Source of the DNA: Bog-257 sp963834135
GTDB taxonomy: Bacteria > Acidobacteriota > Terriglobia > Terriglobales > Acidobacteriaceae
NCBI GenBank assembly: GCA_963834135.1
Contig: CAWIAN010000007.1
Coordinates: forward strand, 496,001 to 560,000
Length of the DNA: 64,000 nucleotides
Reading direction: 5' to 3'
A model generated the notes under the pieces. That model had not been told where the DNA came from. It searched no databases and saw only the letters and a program-made list of their open reading frames with translations. Positions 1 to 9,869 of the stretch are shown piece after piece (the stretch's first letter is position 1; each line of letters begins with the position of its first letter). The position numbers were made by a program, and so were the translations under genes.

Positions 1-1198
1 TCTGGTACGCGCCTTTGGTTACGTCCGCCAGAAACGTCGCCGCTTCAAAAGAGCGGATGTCGAGTGCAATGCCGACGTCGCGAAGTTGCTGCTGAAGCAC
101 TGCTGCCAACAATCGCGTCGATTCCTCGGTTGAAGTCTTCATGGTGATGTGGAAGCGTACGCCATTCTTCGCGGGATAGCCGGCTTCCTCGAGGAGTTGC
201 CGCGCCTTCTCGGGGTCGTGCGGATAACGCGCCACGTCGCCGTCATAGGCCCAGTGTTGCGGCGGCAGAATGCTGTAGGCGGGGCGCGCCTCATCGCGCA
301 GCAGGTAATGAATGATGGGCTGCGTGTTGATCGCGTACGCGATAGCGCGGCGCACGCGTACATCCTTGAGAATCGGATCGCGGAGGTTGAGCGCGATGTA
401 GGCGTAGATCGTGCCCGACGCTTCCATCACGCCGAGGTTGGGATCGCGCTGGAGCGTGACCACTGTGTCGGCCGTCAGAGAATTGATGGCGACGTCGGCG
501 CTTTGCTTGCGGAGTTCGAGTGCCCGGGTCGTGGAGTCGGGAATGACCTTGAATTCTACGCGAGGCAGCTTGGCCGGCGTGCTCCAGTAGTCGGGATTGC
601 GCTCGACGATTACGTCTTTGTCCTGCTGCGCGCTGACGAAGCGGAACGGCCCGGTGCCAATCAGCTTGCGGTTGAAATCTTCGCCGCTGCCGTAGGGGAC
701 AATGCCTGCCGCGCCGGAGAGATTCCACAACAGCGACGCGTACGGCTGCTTGAGATGGAAGATGACGGTGTCGTCGTCAGGCGCGTCGATGTGGCTAACC
801 TGAGCGAAGGTTCCCGCCTTCGGACTGCGGATTTTGCCATTGATCAGCGAGTCGAAGGTCCACTTCACATCGCGAGAGGTGAGCGGCTGGCCGTTGTGAA
901 AGCGCACGCCGTGATGCAAATGGAAAACGTAGGTCAGCGGATCCGGAATCTCCCAGCTGTCGGCGAGTTCGGGTTGCAGGTTGAAATGATCGTCGTGGCG
1001 CAGAAGCGAGTCGAAGAGCAGCTCGTCGATGCGTTGCGATTGCCCGTCAACGCCGACACGGGGGTCGAGGTTGATGGGGCTGCTCTCGATGATCATCACT
1101 AGCGTGTTGGGATCGGGCTTGTGCGAGCAGGCGGAAAGAACCAGCACGCAGAAGAGCATCACCACGGAGGGCACAGAGAAGAGCGAAGGCCATTTCAC
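1..1198 (-). CDS. ABC transporter substrate-binding lipoprotein, family 5 (C-terminus outside window)
   Basis: The minus strand reads through without a break from an N-terminal lipoprotein signal (hydrophobic run ending VLVLSAC, Cys as the lipidation site) into a typical SBP_bac_5 (DppA/OppA/NikA) fold. Family landmarks are LADSWEIPDPLTYVFHLHHG, FHNGQPLTSRDVKWTFDSL, IGTGPFRF and VRRAIAYAIN. Such lipoproteins bind oligopeptides, muropeptides or nickel for an ABC importer at the outer face of the inner membrane. The far end runs off the window. The start is ambiguous: ATG at 1159 gives a signal peptide with no positive charge, whereas GTG at 1198 adds a Lys-containing n-region and is preferred here. 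That upstream stretch lies inside an intergenic repeat (about 1160-1223). It lies downstream of nagZ-anmK on the same strand, so a cell-wall peptide ligand is possible but unproven. Confidence 0.85.
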   Translation of the reverse strand, partial: MKWPSLFSVPSVVMLFCVLVLSACSHKPDPNTLVMIIESSPINLDPRVGVDGQSQRIDELLFDSLLRHDDHFNLQPELADSWEIPDPLTYVFHLHHGVRFHNGQPLTSRDVKWTFDSLINGKIRSPKAGTFAQVSHIDAPDDDTVIFHLKQPYASLLWNLSGAAGIVPYGSGEDFNRKLIGTGPFRFVSAQQDKDVIVERNPDYWSTPAKLPRVEFKVIPDSTTRALELRKQSADVAINSLTADTVVTLQRDPNLGVMEASGTIYAYIALNLRDPILKDVRVRRAIAYAINTQPIIHYLLRDEARPAYSILPPQHWAYDGDVARYPHDPEKARQLLEEAGYPAKNGVRFHITMKTSTEESTRLLAAVLQQQLRDVGIALDIRSFEAATFLADVTKGAYQ

Positions 1199-1223
1199 CA
1201 CGGAGGCACGGAGGCACGGAGAG
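1160..1223. repeat. CACGGAGGCAC-type interspersed repeat, two tandem copies
   Basis: Two related units, one at about 1160-1182 and one at about 1194-1223, share the core CACCACGGAGGCACGGAG. A third, inverted unit lies at 1360-1388 (CTCTGTGCCTCTGTGGTG). Copies facing each other could form a long hairpin. The upstream start candidates of the ABC binding protein fall inside this block. Confidence 0.75.
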
Positions 1224-1359
1224 GCTTTGGATTTGAGGTCCTGAACCGCATGGGCTGCGAAGCGATCGGAGAAGTTGGACATCAGCACATTGAGAGCACG
1301 ACACGGACGCTGTAATGCGGTCATGCTTCGCCCTGCTGTTTTTCTAGCCCGACTTTCTC

Positions 1360-1388
1360 CTCTGTGTCTCTGTGCCTCTGTGGTGAAG
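1360..1388. repeat. Inverted copy of the CACGGAGGCAC repeat
   Basis: CTCTGTGTCTCTGTGCCTC followed by TGTGGTGAAG is the reverse complement of the repeats at 1160-1223. Together they occupy most of the gap between anmK and the ABC binding protein. Confidence 0.7.
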
Positions 1389-1433
1389 AGGTTCTTCTCG
1401 CCGCGGTCTATATTCGCCGTGCTGCCAGGAACG

Positions 1434-2588
1434 CTACGCATAGCTGACCTTGCCGAGAATCGCGGGCCGTTCCGCGCCGGTTGCGGAAGGCACGTTGGAC
1501 GGCAATCTTCGCCAGGTCTGATAAGCCAGAAGCGCGAACGCCGCAGCTTCCTTTGCTTCCGACGGCATCCCCAAGTCGTCAGTGGTGCGCACGCGAATCT
1601 TCAGTGGGGCAAGCTCTTCGCGGATCATCGCCATTAGCGTGGCATTTTTCGTCCCTCCTCCGGACGCGACGAACTCACGGAATCGCGCCGGTGGCTCGAC
1701 CAGCGGCAGCACAAACTTGCGAACCGCAATGCCGATGGACCGCGCGGTGAGTGCGGTTGCTGTAGCCACGATGTCATTCTCGTCGGCGCGCCGGCAGAGG
1801 CGAAGAAAATCGCGCACGAACTCGCGGCCAAACTGTTCGCGTCCGGCCGTCTTCGGCGGCTTCTGCCGAAAATAACGGTTACGCAGACAATCCTGGAGCA
1901 CGCGCTCGATCGGCTCGCCGCGCGCGGCCAAGCGTCCGTTGCGGTCGTAGGGCTTGTCGAAGAGATGCTCGGTAACGGCGTCAATCACCATGTTGCCGGG
2001 CCCCGTGTCGAAGGCTACGAGATTTTCGGGCTCCGCGCGCGGAGGAATCGCGGTCAAATTGCCAATTCCCCCGAGGTTCTGCACGATGCGTCCATAGCGG
2101 CGATGGCGATAGAGCGCGTAATCGAGGAACGGAACCAGGGGTGCGCCCTTTCCGCCGGCTGCCATGTCGGCGGGACGAAAGTCGCTGACCACTGGAACGC
2201 CCAGCTTTGCCGCAACGATGGCGCCTTCGCCCGTCTGCCAGGTGCAGGCGATGCGGCGGCCGAGGAATGGCTTTGTGGTTCCCTGGTGATAGATGGTCTG
2301 GCCATGACAGCCAACCAGCTGGCACTCCAGGCGAGCGCGGCGCAGCGCGGCGCGCACAGCGTCGGCATAGAGCTCGCCCAGCAGAAAGTTAAGCCGCGAG
2401 AGATCGGCTACGGCGGCCGACGAAGCGTTCATCGTCGCCAGAAGCGCGCGTCGAACTTCGACAGGGTAGGGGAACTGGTAGTGCGCGAGCAGTTCCAGGC
2501 GGGAGCGGAAGCCGCGACCCTGAATGCGTGTGAGGGCGACGTTGACACCGTCGGCGGAGGTGCCGCTCATCACGCCGGCGACGATCAC
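1434..2588 (-). CDS. anmK: Anhydro-N-acetylmuramic acid kinase
   Basis: AnmK phosphorylates and hydrolyses 1,6-anhydro-MurNAc to MurNAc-6-phosphate in cytoplasmic peptidoglycan recycling. The 384-residue length fits the family. The N-terminal ATP-site signature MSGTSADGVNVAL is present, as are GCHGQTIYHQG, FDTGPGNMVIDA and a C-terminal VASGGGTKNATLM nucleotide-site motif. The start is a GTG whose bases overlap the TGA stop of the upstream nagZ (GTGA), which implies translational coupling. An internal ATG at 2570 just before SGTSADG is the alternative start. The pairing with NagZ, which supplies anhydro-MurNAc, supports the assignment. Confidence 0.95.
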   Translation of the reverse strand: MIVAGVMSGTSADGVNVALTRIQGRGFRSRLELLAHYQFPYPVEVRRALLATMNASSAAVADLSRLNFLLGELYADAVRAALRRARLECQLVGCHGQTIYHQGTTKPFLGRRIACTWQTGEGAIVAAKLGVPVVSDFRPADMAAGGKGAPLVPFLDYALYRHRRYGRIVQNLGGIGNLTAIPPRAEPENLVAFDTGPGNMVIDAVTEHLFDKPYDRNGRLAARGEPIERVLQDCLRNRYFRQKPPKTAGREQFGREFVRDFLRLCRRADENDIVATATALTARSIGIAVRKFVLPLVEPPARFREFVASGGGTKNATLMAMIREELAPLKIRVRTTDDLGMPSEAKEAAAFALLAYQTWRRLPSNVPSATGAERPAILGKVSYA

Positions 2589-3706
2589 CCACCCACCTCG
2601 TCGGCGGCGGCGAAGCGCAGGCGAAGCTCTTCGCTGAACTGCCAGATCCGGCGTGTTAGCCGTTCCACCGTCTTCTGCTTGGGCGGAGGCACCATCTTCG
2701 CCTTCAGCACCCTGAATTTCTTCTTGGCATCGAGCACTCGCTCCGATTTTGCGGCCACCAGTCGCGCAAACTTCTTGTCGCTCTCGGCGCGCTTGAGCAC
2801 GGCTTCAAAAGCCCGGCGCACGCTCTCCTCTTTCTGGCAGACCAGAAACATGTCGGCGCCGGCTCGCAAGGTCTCGACAGCGGCGTCTTCGATGGATGCG
2901 GCCGCCAGGACGCCCCCCATGTCGAGATCGTCGGTGATGATGAGGCCGTCGTAGCCGATCTTCTTGCGCAGGATGTCTTTCATCCACTTCTTCGACAGAG
3001 ACGCGGGAGTATGGTCGCCTGTGAATTGCGGATAGGCGGCGTGGGCAACCATCACGAAGGGCAGCTCGCGATGCAGCTTGCGATAGGGCGCAAGATCTTC
3101 CTTCCACAATTGCTTCCACTTCTTGTCGATCGACGGCAGCTCCGCATGAGTATCGAGATTGGCCCCGCCAAGGCCGGGGAAGTGTTTGCCGGAACCGAGC
3201 ACGCCGCAATCCTGCAAGCCGTGCAGGAAGGCTCGCGCGTAAGCAACGGTCTCCTTGGGGGCTTCCGAGACAGTGCGCGAGCCCAGCACGCTCTTCGACT
3301 CCTCGAAGCCTAGATCGAGGACCGGAGCAAAATCGGTGTTGAAGCCCAGCGCGCTCACTTCTTCGCCAATAAGGCGTCCGTGACGGCGGAAGAGCTTCTT
3401 CGATCCGGCGGCCGCGACCTCGCTCACCGGAGGCATCGGCGCGATGACGTCACGCAGCCGGTCGACGGTGCCGCCTTCCATATCTATGCAGAGAAACATT
3501 GGCGTAGCGGCGGCCTTCTGCGCCGCAGAAAGCAAGGCGTGCGTCTGCTCGGCGTGCTCGAGATTGCGCTTGAAGAGGATGATGCCGCCGGGCTGAAGAC
3601 TGCCAAGCATGATGCGCAGGCGCTGCGACATAACCGTGCCGTCGAAGCCCATGATCAGCAGCTGACCGACCTGTCGGCGAAGTTCGAGGTTTTTCTTGGA
3701 CGCCAT
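2585..3706 (-). CDS. nagZ: Glycoside hydrolase family 3 beta-N-acetylhexosaminidase
   Basis: This is a GH3 single-domain enzyme of the NagZ type (373 aa). It removes GlcNAc from GlcNAc-anhydroMurNAc peptides in the cytoplasm. Visible family motifs are GQLLIMGFDG near the N-terminus, IDMEGGTVDRL, the GSGKHFPGLGG loop followed by DTHAELP, and LIITDDLDMGGV, which holds the catalytic Asp. No signal peptide is seen, consistent with a cytoplasmic recycling role. The C-terminal extension of about 70 residues is Lys/Arg-rich. It overlaps anmK by 4 bp, so the two form a recycling operon. A more general GH3 glucosidase is less likely because there is no second GH3_C domain. Confidence 0.9.
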   Translation of the reverse strand: MASKKNLELRRQVGQLLIMGFDGTVMSQRLRIMLGSLQPGGIILFKRNLEHAEQTHALLSAAQKAAATPMFLCIDMEGGTVDRLRDVIAPMPPVSEVAAAGSKKLFRRHGRLIGEEVSALGFNTDFAPVLDLGFEESKSVLGSRTVSEAPKETVAYARAFLHGLQDCGVLGSGKHFPGLGGANLDTHAELPSIDKKWKQLWKEDLAPYRKLHRELPFVMVAHAAYPQFTGDHTPASLSKKWMKDILRKKIGYDGLIITDDLDMGGVLAAASIEDAAVETLRAGADMFLVCQKEESVRRAFEAVLKRAESDKKFARLVAAKSERVLDAKKKFRVLKAKMVPPPKQKTVERLTRRIWQFSEELRLRFAAADEVGG

Positions 3707-3821
3707 GAGAATAGAAGAGTGTAACGCGTGGGAAGGAGGAATTCAGGTGCGTAGGATGAGTCTCCCATCGTGATGCGCGACCGTCTACAGGACAGTGTGT
3801 AAGCCCAAAGAAAGTAAGATG

Positions 3822-3852
3822 TTGATAGATTTGTCTTACAAAGTGATAGAAT
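3822..3852 (+). promoter_or_regulatory. Candidate promoter of the vapBC pair
   Basis: TTGATA (3822-3827) and TAGAAT (3847-3852) resemble -35 and -10 boxes with a long 19-bp spacer. Alternatively GATAGA gives a 17-bp spacer. Transcription would begin at or next to the vapB ATG (3859), and no Shine-Dalgarno sequence is seen, so the message may be leaderless. Confidence 0.35.
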
Positions 3853-3858
3853 GCTCCT

Positions 3859-4086
3859 ATGGCGACACTTTATACGTCAATCAGCTCTAAAGGCCAACTC
3901 GTAATACCGGCGGAACTTCGTGAGCAGATGAAGCTCTCAGCGGGAACAAAGGTGTCGATCCAGCGCGAGGGAAATGCACTCGTCGTCCGCCCGATAACGC
4001 CAGAGTTCATCGATAGCCTTATCGGGTCCACGAAGGGTGCGTCCGCTGAGAGAGAGCGCATGCACCGGGCCGATGAAAAGCGATGA
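3859..4086 (+). CDS. vapB: AbrB/SpoVT-type antitoxin of a VapBC module
   Basis: This is a 75-residue protein whose first 45 residues form a swapped-hairpin AbrB/MazE-like DNA-binding domain (SSKGQLVIPAELREQMKL, then VSIQREGNALVVRP). The charged C-terminal tail would wrap and inhibit the toxin. It overlaps the downstream PIN-domain gene by 4 bp (ATGA), the standard antitoxin-first arrangement. VapB proteins usually autorepress their own promoter together with VapC. Family membership is clear from sequence; binding specificity is not. Confidence 0.85.
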   Translation: MATLYTSISSKGQLVIPAELREQMKLSAGTKVSIQREGNALVVRPITPEFIDSLIGSTKGASAERERMHRADEKR

Positions 4087-4496
4087 TTTACGTACTAGAC
4101 GCCAGTGCTATCCTGCGCTTCACGGACAGGGAAGCCGGCTTCGAGCGGGTGCGCGATTTATTCTATGACAGTGCCAAGGGCAACGCGCAGCTTCTGCTGA
4201 GTTCGGTGAACTGGGGTGAAATTGTGGCTGTGCTGCACAAGAAAAGCGGCGCGGGTGCTGAAGGAATTCTCGCGAGCCTTGCCGCTCTTCCCATGACGAT
4301 CATGCCCGTCGACGCCGCCGCTGCCGCGGATGCCGGCAAATTCAAATGGAGTTTCAGCATTCCTTACGCGGATGCCTTCGCCGGCGCTTTGACGATGAGC
4401 CACAAGTCGGAGCATGCAACGCTCGTTACTGCGGATTACGATTTCAAGAATGTTCCCAAGGGAACGATTCGGATCGAATTTCTTCCCGCCAAGTGA
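4083..4496 (+). CDS. vapC: PIN-domain ribonuclease toxin
   Basis: This is a 137-residue PIN protein with the acidic residues of the active site in order: Asp in YVLDASAIL, Glu in VNWGEIVAVL, Asp in PYADAFAGAL and Asp in VTADYDF near the C-terminus. PIN toxins are Mg-dependent endoribonucleases that cut tRNA or rRNA when released from VapB. The gene overlaps vapB by 4 bp. All four carboxylates are present, so it is probably active. Confidence 0.88.
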   Translation: MIYVLDASAILRFTDREAGFERVRDLFYDSAKGNAQLLLSSVNWGEIVAVLHKKSGAGAEGILASLAALPMTIMPVDAAAAADAGKFKWSFSIPYADAFAGALTMSHKSEHATLVTADYDFKNVPKGTIRIEFLPAK

Positions 4497-4503
4497 CGCC
4501 CGA

Positions 4504-7201
<2,698 letters not shown>

Positions 7202-7296
7202 AGCAGGAAACTGCGCGGATTATAGCAGCCGCCGCGAGGCTCACAGCGCTGGACGATGGGGAGTGCTACACTGCGATTTTTGCGAGGACTTCCCGA

Positions 7297-8520
7297 ATGG
7301 CGACCATACTAGGGTTCGAATGCAGCAAGTGCGGCCAGAAATTTTCTCCGCAGCCAGCGCCCACAATTTGCCCGACCGACGGCGGCCCACTGTACGTTCG
7401 CTACGATCTCGACGAGATCCGTTGGAATCACTCGCGCGATTCTCTGATCGGCGCTCCGAAGAATATGTGGCGCTACGCTGCGGTCCTGCCTGATGCCGAT
7501 CCGGTGACGCTGGGCGAGGGCTTTACCCCGATGCTCCCCAGCCGCAAATATCCCAATCTGCTGATTAAAGACGAAGGACTGAATCCTACCGGCTCATTCA
7601 AAGCGCGAGGTATGGCGGCGGCGATCACCATGCTGCGGCATTACGGCGTAAAGAAGGTGGCAGCACCTTCGGCAGGCAACGCCGGAGGAGCCATGGCGGC
7701 CTACGCTGCTGCCGCTGGGTTGGAAGCTTACGTCTTCATGCCGAAAGATGTGCCGATCGCGAACCGCCTGGAGGTCGAAGCTGCGGGTGCAAACTTGACG
7801 CTGGTTGATGGCTTGATTAGCGACTGCGGCCGCATGGTCGCCGAGCGCAAAGATAAAGAAGGTTGGTTCGATCTCTCGACGTTGAAGGAACCCTTCCGCA
7901 TTGAGGGCAAAAAGACCATGGGCTACGAGGTTGCCGAGCAGATGGGTTGGACACTTCCCGACGCGATTCTCTATCCCACGGGCGGCGGCGTCGGTCTGAT
8001 CGGCATGTGGAAAGCATTTGAGGAAATGGAGGCGCTGGGCTGGATCGACGCCGGCAAACGGCCGAAGATGATCTGCGTGCAGGCCGACGGATGCGCGCCG
8101 ATTCCCAAGGCTCTGCAGGATGGCGACGGCGCGTCAAAGATGTGGCCGGACGCGCACACCCTGGCTGCCGGTCTTCGCGTGCCGAAAGCGTACGGCGACT
8201 TTATTATCCTCGACATTGTGCGCAAGAGTGGCGGCACAGCCATCGCCGTCAGCGATGATGCAATCATGACCGCGGTGAAAGAGATGGCGAGCGCAGAAGG
8301 AATTTTCCCTGCGCCCGAAGGAGCGGCAGCGCTCGCAGCCTATCAGCACTTGTTGGCGAGTGGCTTCCTTGCGGAGACTGATAAGGTCGTGCTGTTCAAC
8401 ACCGGGTCGGGGTACAAGTATCTCGATACGTTTGCGAAATATTGGGGTGTAGAGGCTTTCGCTCCGCCGGTGAAGCTGCCGGCCGGCCGAAATATCGGCG
8501 GAATCATTGCGCCGTACTAA
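7297..8520 (+). CDS. thrC: Threonine synthase
   Basis: This PLP enzyme converts O-phosphohomoserine to threonine. The 407-residue protein opens with a short zinc-ribbon-like segment (CSKCGQ, with later CPTDGG) found in many bacterial and archaeal ThrC proteins. The PLP Schiff-base Lys lies in NPTGSFKARG, the phosphate-binding region is APSAGNAGGAMAAYAAAAG, and the substrate/PLP loop is YPTGGGVGLIGMWKAF. The start ATG has a GCGAGG-like upstream sequence. It diverges from mutS. Cysteate synthase and similar fold-type II enzymes are alternatives, but the motif set matches threonine synthase best. Confidence 0.92.
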   Translation: MATILGFECSKCGQKFSPQPAPTICPTDGGPLYVRYDLDEIRWNHSRDSLIGAPKNMWRYAAVLPDADPVTLGEGFTPMLPSRKYPNLLIKDEGLNPTGSFKARGMAAAITMLRHYGVKKVAAPSAGNAGGAMAAYAAAAGLEAYVFMPKDVPIANRLEVEAAGANLTLVDGLISDCGRMVAERKDKEGWFDLSTLKEPFRIEGKKTMGYEVAEQMGWTLPDAILYPTGGGVGLIGMWKAFEEMEALGWIDAGKRPKMICVQADGCAPIPKALQDGDGASKMWPDAHTLAAGLRVPKAYGDFIILDIVRKSGGTAIAVSDDAIMTAVKEMASAEGIFPAPEGAAALAAYQHLLASGFLAETDKVVLFNTGSGYKYLDTFAKYWGVEAFAPPVKLPAGRNIGGIIAPY

Positions 8521-8740
8521 CTAAAAACGCAATTAGCAATTGAGTGGTCGAAACAGAAAGTTTGTATGAGGGTCGCATTTACGGACCGCACGCTTTTCCG
8601 CATCGACGAGGACCGGCGATCCCTCCGCTTCGCTTCGCTCCGGTCGGGGGCGACAATTCTTAAAGGGAGTGTTGGTTCATTGGTCTGCTGAAGCAGACGG
8701 GGCGTTTCACTAATTGCCAGCTGCTGCTCTTGGAGAGTTC
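8521..8740. other. Gene-free gap with a short perfect hairpin
   Basis: No coding region is visible. GTCTGC-TGAA-GCAGAC (8683-8698) is a perfect 6-bp stem, and its TGAA loop is the reverse complement of the TTCA-loop hairpins seen elsewhere. About 8610-8640 contains the low-complexity string CTTCGCTTCGCTCC typical of interspersed repeats. Confidence 0.5.
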
Positions 8741-9697
8741 ATGCGCGATTTTAATAGCCTGTCGCAGAAAGAAATTCTTGCTCTGGCGATTTCGCTGGAG
8801 GAAGAGGACGAACGCATTTATTCCGATTTCGGCGAAAGCATGCGGCTGAACTTTCCCGGCACGGCTCAAGTTTTCGAGGAGATGCGCCAGGAGGAAATTG
8901 GCCATCGCCGGCAACTCATCGACATCTACCGGCAGAAGTTCGGCGAGCACATTCCTCTTATCCGCCGCCAGGATGTACGCGGATTCGTGCAGCGCAAACC
9001 TATCTGGCTGAACACGCCGTTACGCCTCGAGCAGATTCGCGCGCAAGTCGGCGCCATGGAGGCCGAGACCCGCAACTTCTATCTGCATGCTGCCGCACGT
9101 GCACAAGACGCCAGCATTCGCCAACTGCTGGACGATCTCGCCATCGCTGAGACCACCCATGTCAATCGCGCAGCCGAATTGGAGAAGACCGAGCTCAAGC
9201 CGGAAGTTCGCGAGGAAGAAGACAAGGCAAAGCGGCGGCTCTTCGTGCTGCAGATCGTACAGCCCGGGCTGGCTGGATTGATGGACGGCTCTGTCTCGAC
9301 GCTGGCACCGGTATTCGCGGCGGCGTTTGCCACCCGCAACACCTGGGACGCGTTCGCCGTCGGTCTCGCGGCTTCGTTAGGAGCAGGTATCAGCATGGGA
9401 TTTGCCGAAGCGCTCTCCGACGACGGCAGCCTTACCGGCCGAGGTACGCCGTGGCTCCGTGGGCTGATCTGCGGCGCGATGACGGCACTGGGCGGCATCG
9501 GGCACACGCTGCCTTACCTGATCCACAATTTCAATGTCGCGACCACGGTGGCGATCGTCGTTGTAGTGTTCGAGCTGGCGATCATTACCTGGGTGCGAAA
9601 TCATTTTATGGATACGCCTCCTCTCTCAGCTGCGATGCAGGTGGCTTTCGGCGGCGCGCTGGTCTTTGCAACCGGCATTCTGATTGGCAATTCGTGA
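8741..9697 (+). CDS. mbfA: Membrane-bound ferritin-like iron exporter (rubrerythrin-VIT1 fusion)
   Basis: About 170 N-terminal residues form a ferritin-like four-helix domain with carboxylate/His ligands (ALAISLEEEDERIY, MRQEEIGHRRQL, AMEAETRNFY, IAETTHVNRA). A C-terminal VIT1/CCC1-like domain follows with several membrane helices (GLMDGSVSTLAPVFAAAFAT, LGAGISMGFAEALSDDGS). This is the MbfA architecture, an iron-sensing exporter that lowers cytoplasmic iron during oxidative stress. The start at 8741 is chosen because GGAGAG precedes that ATG and homologues begin just before the ALAISLEEED helix. A TTG 27 bp upstream is unlikely. No Irr/Fur box was recognised upstream. Confidence 0.88.
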   Translation: MRDFNSLSQKEILALAISLEEEDERIYSDFGESMRLNFPGTAQVFEEMRQEEIGHRRQLIDIYRQKFGEHIPLIRRQDVRGFVQRKPIWLNTPLRLEQIRAQVGAMEAETRNFYLHAAARAQDASIRQLLDDLAIAETTHVNRAAELEKTELKPEVREEEDKAKRRLFVLQIVQPGLAGLMDGSVSTLAPVFAAAFATRNTWDAFAVGLAASLGAGISMGFAEALSDDGSLTGRGTPWLRGLICGAMTALGGIGHTLPYLIHNFNVATTVAIVVVVFELAIITWVRNHFMDTPPLSAAMQVAFGGALVFATGILIGNS

Positions 9698-9869
9698 CAG
9701 AGGAGTCGATATACCGCACGATCGAAGGCGTTGCTGAAAAAGTTAAATCGGACGGCTCGTCGGCCTGAAGACCGCCTCGCTCGACCATAACAAGGGCTTA
9801 TGGCGGCGCGGCTGACGCCTTGCCCCTTCAAGTTTCCGGAGGGAGCTTCGTGAGATCTCGGAGATAATC

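Noticed and set aside
149..1102. Long plus-strand open frame opposite the ABC binding protein
   Set aside because: The minus strand reads as a continuous family-5 binding protein; the antisense frame is a by-product of high GC.
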